From Isoetes taiwanensis (lineage: Eukaryota; Streptophyta; Lycopodiopsida; Isoetales; Isoetaceae), in assembly GCA_021234155.1 (NCBI GenBank), contig JAJEKV010000052.1, forward strand, positions 7,241,358 to 7,305,357: a stretch of DNA of 64,000 bases, in the 5' to 3' direction. The notes beneath the pieces are model-generated. The model was not told the DNA's origin and made no database searches. It was given only the letters and a program-made list of their open reading frames with translations. Below, piece by piece: positions 54,138 through 64,000 of the stretch. A program made the translations under genes and the position numbers. Numbering within the stretch: position 1 is the stretch's first letter; the number at the start of each line of letters is the position of its first letter.

Positions 54138-55666
54138 CACATGTACAGTCCAAAGGCGCAAATATTTATCAGCACAAGTAGCCTTTGGAACCTTCTTCCA
54201 TTATCAGGCAATAAATAAGATAGGGGAACCGTCAGTCCGACCTCTTGATCTAGCACCATTGAATATGACCATTTTAGAGGAACTCGACACCAAGGCCACC
54301 TTCTAGAAGGCCCATCACTCGAGTATCAGGAAGTCCATGATTTTGAGAAGGAACCCAGATTAGCCAAGCAAATGGAGAAGTACATTGAGACATAGAGGAC
54401 CTCCCAAGAAAGATAACAGCTCCCCCAGTTGGAATCACATCTCTTACACCAATTGTTATTGAAGGGAAGGAATACTTTTTTGCAGATGATACCTTACACC
54501 TATCATACTCCATTGATTAAGATCTTTGCATGGATGAGCTCTAATCTATGATCATTGATACTTATAATGACGATTTCATCGATTATTCAGAGCAAGAACT
54601 TCCAAGGGAAATAGCCAAAAGAGAGACATATATAACGGCATAACATCACGGACAAATAAGCATATGATTTTATCAAGCACCGAATGCAGCATAAAGATCT
54701 TCAGATGATGAGGAGTTTCAAGCAATTCAAGCAAGATTGTATAAGAGTGGGAGCACGGCCAAACCCAAACAAGCCGCATCATCATGGGGCCAAACCCTGA
54801 GAGGCAATCATATTAACCTTGGTAGCACCATCTCGATGAAGAGGGATCATGGCGACCTAATGGAGATAGAAATATATAGTCAAGCAGCCATGAGGAAAGG
54901 GTCAGAATCCCTAGTCGGCATGTCATGCTACTATCTTACTTTGCTCACTCAAGGTCAAATAGTAATTTTTTCAAAAATAAATTAACCATATGTTTACTTG
55001 CTATCAGCACGCCCCTAGCTTCGGGAGTCATTCCAAACTTTGCGAGAACATCGATCATGTAATCCTAATTAGAAGATCTGTGGCCTTGCATTACCTTCAT
55101 TTAGCTCGAGGATAGCTTCGAGATGCACCCTTAGCATTAATGGCTGCACAGATACAGGACTGGACATGGGAAAAAGTAGTCCCAGCACTAGAAGGATACT
55201 CGACATGAAACATACTATGAAACGTCGGCCACGACCTCAAACTCAAAGACATTAAGGAGCACTTCAAACTCAAACATCGACGAGCATTAGATCCGCAATG
55301 GACCTACAAAGTTTAGATATACCTTAAATTATGTCTTTGAACTAAGACTTTGAGATCAAAGATGTATTATGAATATAAGTGTTTCACTATAATTTCTTCT
55401 ACGAGTTAAGACAAATAAAAACAACAACAAGTGTTTGCAGCTAGAAACTTCATGACACCCTCACAGAACTTGGGTAGTCAAGGTAAGAAATTTGCCTCAA
55501 TAATGCAGTGCATGTCATAAATGCATCATTAAGGATCGGATTGATTATATATCTAAGCTTGAAGTCGTCGACCAAGACCAAAATAAGAAAAAGGAGGATG
55601 CAAATCCAAAGCAATTACCTAAGGCAATTGCCGAGTTAATTAAAAAGTTCTATGACCTATTTTCGG

Positions 55667-55670
<4 letters not shown>
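54138..55670. other. No gene recognised
   Basis: A few frames below 85 codons and no domains. The region ends at a 34-T run. Confidence 0.35.

Positions 55671-55704
<34 letters not shown>
55671..55704. repeat. 34-bp poly-T run
   Basis: Pure T from 55,671 to 55,704, immediately before duplication copy 1. It could be the poly-A tail of a minus-strand retroposon, by analogy with 60,552. Confidence 0.8.
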
Positions 55705-55706
<2 letters not shown>

Positions 55707-57775
55707 GCAATAGATCGTGGAGGTCTAAGCATGGCAATGAGCTATATTCTAGCTGGCAGTGCAATATGATTTTGCATTTTAACTTTTTGGCATTGATAGA
55801 AAGGCATGTTTATTTGTGAGTCAACTCTGAGGCAGTCATCAACTAAGAGACATTGTCTGGACATAGAAAATGTCCATGGGACTGGGTAGTAACTCAAGGG
55901 CAATGGTCCCCTCAGATATTATTATGTATGAGCATGGCTAAAGACTATTCCAGGCAAAAAATATTTTGGGAAAAGATTGATATGGAGCTTAACCCAAGGA
56001 TTGATTTTGATTTTTAGACAAGTTGGTGGTGCTAGAAAGCATGGGTCTTTTTCTTTTTTTAAAATAAAAGGAGTTGTCAAGATAATTTTTGGACATGTAA
56101 ATAAATCTTTTGCTAACATTATGTGAAAACATAAGCATGCATTTTTTTCTAATGCATGTTGGACATGTGGTGGTCAACATGCAAGTGTTGCATGCAACTT
56201 TTCTATTGCATATTGATCTTACGAGAGTGTGCATAGGCTTTGGGAAATGTGGATTTCCTATCTTACTTTAAGGCTCGTCTATGGTTTGGAAATACAAATA
56301 TGACCATTGTATTGAAGGAAATACAAGAAAAATTTTTTTAGGGTATTGTGGTCATTTACGGCTATGGTCGTGGCGGGGAAGGCGAGATCGGTCGCGGTGG
56401 CGGAAGGCAGATCATGGCGAGCTCTACCTTGAGTGAATATCACACTAGCGGCCGGATTTGTAGTTGGATATCTTAGGCCAAGGCTATGGAAACACTCTGT
56501 TCTTTTCTGTTTAAAAATAAGGTTCTTCAATGCAAGAATGATCCTGCTATATTCCTTGATGTCTTGGGGCTGCTAAATTCGTGTACCAGAAGGTTGATGG
56601 TCATGGTCAACGAGAAAAGCTAATGCAATGGCAAAAAAAATGCAAACAAAGAACCGGGGCTCAAGAAATGGGCTTCATTTACGATGCATGCAAGACCCGG
56701 ATTCGCAAGAGGAAGGACTTTACCCGCAAATGCCCGGACATAAATCAAAGGAAGTTTAATGCATTGTAGCGAGAAGATATGAAGATCATCTATCTCCACA
56801 AGTTGTGAATATGGCGTAGGAGGTTCCACATAAAAATCAGGTTTTTAATCTTTGAATTGTTTTTGGGCTCTCTAGAGAACATAAGCGTTTGCATTATGAG
56901 TGCGACATATGCTTATGCTTTTCGATAATTCTATCAAACACTTAGTCTACTTGGTGAATGATCAGAATGTAACATTGAGGGGACTTTGCATTATTGAAAT
57001 CGGCTAAAGGCGGGGACTTTGCATTATTGAAATCAGCTAAGGAATAATATTAATTTTAGCAAGTTTAGAGGGTACTACTACATAATGCATAAGCATAGAT
57101 AATGGCGTTGGCTAATATATTCTCCTTTCATTTTCTCTTGCTAATTCTAATTAGGGGCAAAAGGCACAATGGGTAATCGGTGATGGCGAAAATCCCAATG
57201 TACCTTTTGGCCCCCCGATACTGGTTTTCACGCCTAACGAGTCTTGATTTGGCTGCAGCAGTGCGGGATTTTCTTCCCATTGTTCCTTTTGCTTATGTAG
57301 TTGGAGTTGGCTGGAAGAATGATGGAGTTTTGGAAGAGTCTATAGGTGAGAAACAATCTTGGTGTCCTTAAGTTCATCTACATTGACAAAAACGCGGAGT
57401 CAAAGCGGTTGTAAATGTCAACTTTTGTTAAATCTAGAATGCATTTATATTTTGAATTTTAAACATGAAACACAATAGAAAGTTATTTAAGGTTGAAGGC
57501 TTTATTTTCAACTTCATAGCTAGTTGTGAGATGCATGTGTTATACAAATGATTTCTATTGAAATAAATTGCTACTTGTACAGATGTAAACTTTGACCATA
57601 TGAATTTATACAAACTGCACAAAGTTATTTAAGGGCTATTTGGACAGATGTTATGGTTGAGTAAAATGGGTAAAAAGATACTATCTTTGGATAAACTCAC
57701 GGTAATAGGATGATAATACCAGCGATGGATTGGTGAGGTGGATGTTGGATCTAGGTTTACTAGGTCTTACCGGCT
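55705..57775 (+). repeat. 2.07-kb duplication, copy 1
   Basis: Runs from AGGCAATAGATCGTGG to TCTTACCGGC and is nearly identical to 58,488-60,551 at an offset of about 2,783 bp. Internal plus-strand frames are exon-like (for example RDFLPIVPFAYVVGVGWKND near 57,265) but I cannot assign a protein. Most differences from copy 2 fall at CAG or CTG. Confidence 0.85.
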
Positions 57776-58487
57776 TTTTTTAGATACTTCATTACAGGAG
57801 ATATCCGTGTGTTGTCTTTGCCCATTTCTATTTGTCTGAGTGTTTATGTAATCCTAAGCTTATACTTAGGAAAAATATTCATATCTGGCGGTTTCGTCAT
57901 ATATGATAGTGGATGATACAAATTAAAATAAATAATGAAAACATCTTTGAAGTTTTGATGTTTGTTAGGATGAAGAGGAGGAATACGTAAGGTTACCTCC
58001 AACATGGATAGCTGCAATTGCAAACAACAATAATGTTGGCCATTTGGCCTACTTTACATATGCCGGTTGGTCGCCGGTTGGCTTTCTATTTATGTCATGG
58101 CGGTTGGCTATGAAAGTTCATTTACGTAGACTTGAGAATGACCAACGGGTTTCTAATCCAAATTTGAGAGCAACGGATTGATGCTAGTATGGGCAAAGTG
58201 CACATGCATTGGACTAAAGATGGCTTTTTTGCAAAACAATGCGTGTTCCATATGGATTCTTTGGTTTGCAGCACAATAGTCTTTGCAACTCCACGAACAC
58301 CCATTTATCAAGGTATGTTTTGACATCTTCTAAAGAATTTCTATAAAGTTGCTATCAAAGTTATGGGATGAGGCATAACCCCTGCTGTGGCAGTGGGGGT
58401 TTGCCATCCCCATGGTCCTGAGAATATAGAATTAAGGTGTGTTAGCCCTCATTCCACGGTAGGTGGTAGGGTTTTTTTTATTATTAG
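57776..58487 (+). other. Spacer with an exon-like reading
   Basis: From about 57,970 (after a TTTGTTAG acceptor-like site) a plus-strand reading gives DEEEEYVRLPPTWIAAIANN, then LAYFTYAGWSPVGFLFMSWR and LRRLENDQRVSNPNL before a stop near 58,180. It looks coding but is not recognised. It would lie downstream of the exon-like frames in copy 1. Confidence 0.3.
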
Positions 58488-60550
58488 GCAATAGATCGTG
58501 GAGGTCTAAGCATGGCAATGAGCTATATTCTAGCTGGCAGTGCAATATGATTTTGCATTTTAACTTTTTGGCATTGATAGAAAGGCATGTTTATTTGTGA
58601 GTCAAACTCGAGAAGGTCATCAACTAAGAGACATTGTGCGGACATAGAAAATGTCCATGGATTTGGTAGTAACTCAAGGGCAATGGTCCCCTCGGATATT
58701 ATTATGTATGAGCATGGCTAAAGACTATTCCAGGCAAAAAATATTTTGGGAAAAGATTGATATGGAGCTTAACCCAAGGATTGATTTTGATTTTTAGACA
58801 AGTTGGTGGTGCTAGAAAGCATGGGTCTTTTTCTTTTTTTAAAATAAAAGGAGTTGTCAAGATAATTTTTGGACATGTAAATAAATCTTTTGCTAACATT
58901 ATGTGAAAACATAAGCATGCATTTTTTTCTAATGCATGTTGGACATGTGGTGGTCAACATGCAAGTGTTGCATGCAACTTTTCTATTGCATATTGATCTT
59001 ACGAGAGTGTGCATAGGCTTTGGGAAATGTGGATTTCCTATCTTACTTTAAGGCTCGTCTATGGTTTGGAAATACAAATATGACCATTGTATTGAAGGAA
59101 ATACAAGAAAAATTTTTTTAGGGTATTGTGGTCATTTACGGCTATGGCTGTGGCAGGAAGGCAGATGCGGCTGTGGCAGGAAGGCAGATCATGGCGAGCT
59201 CTACCTTGAGTGAATATCACACTAGCGGCCGGATTTGTAGTTGGATATCTTAGGCCAAGGCTATGGAAACACTCTGTTCTTTTCTGTTTAAAAATAAGGT
59301 TCTTCAATGCAAGAATGATCCTGCTATATTCCTTGATGTCTTGGGGCTGCTAAATTCGTGTACCAGAAGGTTGATGGTCATGGTCAACAGAAAAGCTAAT
59401 GCAATGGCAAAAAAAATGCAGCAAAGAACCAGGGCTCAAGAAATGGGCTTCATTTCTGATGCATGCAAGACCTCGGATTCGCAAGAGGAAGGACTTTACC
59501 TGCAAATGCCCAGACATAAATCAAAGGAAGTTTAATGCATTGTAGCAGAAGATATGAAGATCATCTATCTCCACAAGTTGTGAATATGACGTAGGAGGTT
59601 CCACGCAAAAATCAGGTTTTTTAATGCTGAATTGTTTTTTGGGCTCTCTAGAGAACATAGCGTTTGCATTATGAGTGCAGCATATGCTTATGCTTTCGAT
59701 AATTCTATCAAACACTTAGTCTACTTCAGACTGAATGATCTGTAACAGCAGGGACTTTGCATTATTGAAATCAGCTAAGGCAGGGACTTTGCATTATTGA
59801 AATCAGCTAAGGAATAATATTAATTTTAGCAAGTTTACAGAGGGTACTACTACATAATGCATAAGCATAGATAATGGCAGTGGCTAATATATTCTCCTTT
59901 CATTTTCTCTTGCTAATTCTAATTCAGGGCAAAAGGCACAATGGGTAATCAGTGATGAACTGAAAATCCCAATGTACCTTTTGGCCCTTGCCCTGATACC
60001 GTTTTCACGCTAACAGGGTACTGATTGGCTGCAGGTACGGGATTTTCTTCCCATTGTTCCTTTTGCTTATGTAGTTGGAGTTGGCTGGAAGAATGATGGA
60101 GTTTTGGAAGAGTCTATAGCTGAGAAACAATCTTGGTGTCCGCAAGTTCATCTACGTGACAAAAAACGGAGTCAAAACTGGTTGTAAATATCAACTTTTG
60201 TTAAATCTAGAATGCATTTATATTTCTGAATTTTAAACATGAAACACAATAGAAAGTTATTTAAGGTTGAAGGCTTTATTTTCAACTTCATAGCTAGTTG
60301 TGAGATGCATGTGTTATACAAATGATTTCTATTGAAATAAATTGCTACTTGTACAGATGTAAACTTTGACCATATGAATTTATACAAACTGCACAAAGTT
60401 ATTTAAGGGCTATTTGGACAGATGTTATGGTTGAGTAAAATGGGTAAAAAGATACTATGCTGGATAAACTCAGTCTGGTAATAGGATGATAATACCACTG
60501 ATGGATTGACTGAGGTGGATGTTGGATCTAGGTTTACTAGGTCTTACCGG

Positions 60551-60551
<1 letters not shown>
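58488..60551 (+). repeat. 2.07-kb duplication, copy 2
   Basis: Second copy, interrupted at its right end by a T36 run where copy 1 has only T7. A 90-codon frame (59,263-59,535) is open here but broken in copy 1 by the small differences. No domain is recognised. Confidence 0.85.
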
Positions 60552-60592
<41 letters not shown>

Positions 60593-62640
60593 TAAGATTT
60601 TTATATTAATAGTAAATGGATTACATTTATTTGAGGCTCCACAATAGGCCTGATAGGAAGAATTTAAGCACAAGATAGCATAAGATGATGTCTTCATACT
60701 ATGGTCTAAGCAATCTTGACCTCTTCCTCTTCACAAACAGAAGGAGAGCGTCCGCCTTTAACTCAACCAGTACTAGAGGGCATGGCCCTCTTCCCATCCG
60801 CTGCAACTACTACAGGAATTCAGCTATAGTTATGGAGCCCTACTAGACAAAATTCATCCATATCTTAAAGCTCCAGCCGAAATATGTACTTGGAAGAACA
60901 AGGTCTTTCAGCACGACCATTCTAGTAACTGTCTCACCCTCTTCGTTACATCAGAAGTACTATGGATCATACATTTTTTCCTGGAAGAGTAAAACCAAGC
61001 GATTCCTATTTCCTGAAGTGAGGAGTACTACAGAAGAAAGCTTGTTGCATTTCCAAAGAAAATCACCATATACTTGCTCCACTAACCTCAAAAAAAACCT
61101 GGCCCTGAGATAATCAATTTAAAGCTTGCTTCTGTAGATTGCCACGGATAACGATACTATGCAAAGGACTCCACTCTGCTACTACACCCAGAGCTAAAAT
61201 TCCCATGAAGTTCCTCCCCCCGAAAGTTGCAGCTGTTCAAGTGATGACTGATAGAAGAATACTACCTAGTTACCACCATAAACATATGTGCTGGAATTAA
61301 GAGCCAAGTGTAGTCCATCTGCATCTAACTCCAGCAGGCTTGTCCCGTACTAGTGCCAAGCATACGTACAGTAGAAGCCTCCCGTCTCCTAAAGACATTT
61401 AGCCCTACACATACCACTGTTTACAGTGCCATCTGTACAAAAGCATCTTCTAGCTGGGATGGAAGATCACGGGCCTAATTGGAACCCATCATAAGAACGC
61501 TACTTGCTTCATAATAAGCACATGAAAAGTGGACATATTTAGGTAACCCACTCAAGGCCTAGCATAGACACCAGTTTCATAACTATCCATATAGATAGCA
61601 ATTACCAGCAGACAAAGACTCATTAGTCACAAGATAATTAGAGCTTCGTATGCACCCAAAGCGCTTCAGATCTTTGGCTAACATACTTTTGTAGAGAGGA
61701 ACGAAACTGGCTACATAGAGGTGCAAGAACAGACCTGATGCTATGCAAAACCTCATATAAATCAGATAAGAAGCCCCCAAAACTGTACCACCTGATAGCA
61801 TGATAGCACGAGTAACCGAGTTCCAAAAGTTGCCTGAATAAATTTCTCACACTCGACACATAAGCCTCCATTTCGTCCCCATTGAGGAAGCACCACTGAC
61901 ATCATAATGGGTTCAGTAGCAAGCACCCAGATCTGAATGATAACCTGCCAATTTAATCATTTCAGGAGCTTGCTTCAACCGCGCGAGAATGGAGCTCTCT
62001 ACTCTGAATAAATCTTAAGGCCGTCAGTACAGATCTGAAAACATTACCAAGAGCCACATTGAGTGCAGCTTTAGAGCAAAAATGAGATCCCTGTGACTAT
62101 ATGGCTAGCAATAAAGTCCTATCAGTATATATTTGAACTCAAACAGCATAGAGAGCCAGAGCTGCAAGACCTTGCAGTGAGTGCAAGATCAAACCACCCT
62201 GATGTGGCTTCCGGTAATCTACTGCCAAGTGTTGCAGAATCTAAATAATCCAACTAAAACCTTATCTATCACCAAGAGATTGAAAGATGGGTGAGGAGAA
62301 CTTACCAAGCTTAAACACGAATAGAATAGATTGATAAGGAGGCAGGGCCTGCCAGAACCATGGCTCTTTCTCATTCAGATGGCTTCTAAGGATTTAAAGC
62401 CCTCTGAACTTAGGGGCATAAAACTGGCTCCACACACCACACTGAAGCCCTGCTAAATTCGTGCAGCTCTGCTTAGAGCTCTTCCAGCATAGAAGGAAAG
62501 GAATCGGTCTGCAAGAAACTACTGCCGGCCATGGCCGGCAGCCCCTTAGCCGCTGGTCAACGCCGTCCTATTTTGGTCGTTGGCGCTAGTTTTTCCGCCG
62601 AAAGCTTTTTTGATAGCCTCTTCTTTTAGGTTTGGTCTTT
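60552..62640 (-). mobile_element. Poly-A retroposon, about 2.1 kb, non-coding
   Basis: A 36-T run (60,552-60,587) is a poly-A tail read on the minus strand. The adjoining TTTTTATATTAATA resembles the 3' ends at 29,930 and 31,170. No RT is found. Minus-strand frames (for example 61,583-61,871) are short and unrecognised. A perfect 20-bp palindrome CTGCCGGCCATGGCCGGCAG lies at 62,522-62,541. The 5' boundary is uncertain and no TSD was identified. It may be a non-autonomous LINE derivative. Confidence 0.5.
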
Positions 62641-62649
62641 TCGGATGAA

Positions 62650-64000
62650 ATCTGAGAGCTAATGTCGTATAGAGGCATTGAATGTGAAATTACTCTTACG
62701 CCAGATGCAAAACCAACTAGCAAGGCTCACTATAGGATGAACACCCTAGAGCTAGTCGAGCTCAAGAAGCAACTGCAAGAATTATTAGAGCTTGGGTTCA
62801 GTAGGTCGAGAGTATCATGCTTCGGGTAGTCGTCCTCTTTGTAAAAAGAAAGACAGAAGTCTAAGGATGTGCATTCATTTTCGTCTGCTTGACAAGCAAA
62901 CGATAAAGAATAAATACGTATTGCCAAGAGCTGATGATTTAATGGACTAGCTCCAAGGAGCAAAATTCTTTTCCAATAATGATCTAAGGTCTAGCTACCA
63001 TCAAATAAGAATCAAGGAGGAGGATATTCATAAGTCAACTTTTAGAATGTGGTATGGGCACTATAAGTTCACAGTCATGCCCTTTGGTCTATCAAATGCC
63101 CCAGCAAGATTTATGCGCTTAATGAATGGGATGTTCAGAGACTTTTGGACGAGTTTGTCATTATATTTTTCGATGACATTCTAATCTATAGCAAGTCCAT
63201 GGAAGAACATGTGGGACATCTAAGGAGAGTTTTAGAAAAGCTAAGGTATCATCGCTTATACGATAAACTCTCAAAGTGTCACTTTGCAGCAAGTAGAGTG
63301 GAATACTTGGGGCATGTGTTCACACTGGAGGGAATCTCCACTGATCCAATACAAATTGAAGCAAGAGAAGAACGTCTCCGAGATGAGAAGTTTCTTGGAT
63401 TAGTAGGCTACTATCCGAAATTTGTAAAGGATTTTGCTAAGTGGGCATCCCCTTTGTCGGACCTGACTCAGAATAAGAAACTAAAGGATTTGGTAGCACA
63501 TTGGCTAGAGAATGTTCAAACCTCATTCAAAAAGCTCAAAGAAGCCTTGACAACAGCACCAGTGCTCACCCTAACAGTTCCAAATAAGGATACGTTAATA
63601 GCAACTAATGCAAGTAAACTAGCAACCAGTGGAGTCCTTATGCAAGAAGGAAGAGTAGTAGCCTATGACTCTAAGAAGATGAATGACACCGAACAACGTT
63701 ATCCAACGTGCATGATCAAGAACTTCTAGTTGTCGTAAGAGCTCTTCGTATTTGGAGGCACTATTTGCTTGGTAGAAAATTTCAGTTAGGTATTGATCAC
63801 CAAAGCCTCGAATACATTTTCACGCAACCATTTCACAATTTGAGGCAAAGATGCGGGATGGAATTCCTCGAAGAATATGACTTCGAGGTAGTCTATAAGT
63901 CAGGTAAATTAAATGTGGTTGCTGACACACTCTCTCGACGACCATGGAAACTCGAGTGCATTGCAATGCCATCTCCACATTGTCCAGTGAGTTCAGCAAA
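62650..64000 (+). pseudogene. Ty3/gypsy RT and RNase H, frameshifted, runs off the window
   Basis: The RT begins with [20 protein letters not shown] (about 62,723), then passes through several frames to [17 protein letters not shown] (about 63,077). The open frame from 63,145 has [20 protein letters not shown] with the FDD catalytic pair, then CHFAASRVEYLGHVFTLEGI. The RNase H follows: LIATNASKLATSGVLMQE, where the usual TDAS catalytic Asp reads Asn, then a stop near 63,729. Another frame continues with ALRIWRHYLLGRKF and KSGKLNVVADTLSRRP. Integrase would lie beyond 64,000. Multiple stops make it defective. Confidence 0.85.

Noticed and set aside
1-64000. tRNA or rRNA genes
   Set aside because: I saw no tRNA B-box/A-box pair with a foldable cloverleaf and no rRNA-like conserved block. 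The TGGTATCAGAGC sites are retroelement primer sites.

Overview
The window looks like nuclear DNA of a land plant with a large, repeat-rich genome. The evidence is plant-type L1 LINEs with DUF4283 and zf-RVT domains, CACTA (En/Spm) elements with DUF4218/DUF4216 transposase pieces, LTR elements primed by initiator tRNA-Met (TGGTATCAGAGC), a kinesin-light-chain-related (KLCR) fragment and plant-style introns. Several LTRs rich in CATGCATG and the general style of the repeats recall homosporous ferns, but that is an impression, not a demonstration. Almost everything here is a mobile element or its debris. The only two candidates for ordinary genes are a two-exon MFS transporter with one in-frame stop (12,065-13,435) and a small putative secreted protein (14,713-15,120, minus).

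Left part (1-16,092). This holds a foldback element (299-768), a Helitron 3' terminus ending at 1,310, a degenerate LTR on the minus strand (about 1,797-3,290), and a decayed LINE ORF1 with a DUF4283 domain (3,606-4,559, minus). Two LINE 3' ends follow, one with a (TTCC)n tail and one with a (TCTAT)28 tail. A relic of a non-autonomous LTR family lies around 9.1-10.3 kb. The MFS gene, a 321-bp MITE and the small secreted ORF complete this part.

Centre (16,096-41,422). I read this as one CACTA transposon (CACTA-A, about 25.3 kb, TSD TAA) that has been invaded repeatedly. A 4.8-kb TIR element (element X, TSD CAAGAG) sits 11 bp inside its left end. A 2.7-kb Ty3/gypsy chromovirus deletion derivative with 205-bp LTRs is at 23,153-25,827. 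A 761-bp poly-A retroposon with an 11-bp TSD is at 29,922-30,682. A 10.1-kb L1-type LINE with a 16-bp TSD (31,162-41,302) lies in the right subterminal repeats, and it contains a second CACTA fragment (CACTA-B, 32,448-35,009). Removing the guests leaves a CACTA-A core of about 6.9 kb, which carries a KLCR gene fragment and a SET-like segment fused to a DUF4216 tail.

Right part (41,423-64,000). A truncated LTR related to the one at 1.8-3.3 kb comes first. A complete non-autonomous LTR element follows (43,659-47,302, TSD GTCAT). It carries an unusual family of covarying mini-hairpins, and its 5' LTR holds two tandem elements with Helentron/Helitron2-like features inserted between two T residues. 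Next come two 67-nt foldbacks, a pair of tandem units with shared ends and different middles (52,109-54,137), and a 2.07-kb duplication whose copies differ mostly at CAG/CTG sites. The window ends with a poly-A retroposon and a frameshifted Ty3/gypsy RT-RNase H region that runs off the edge.
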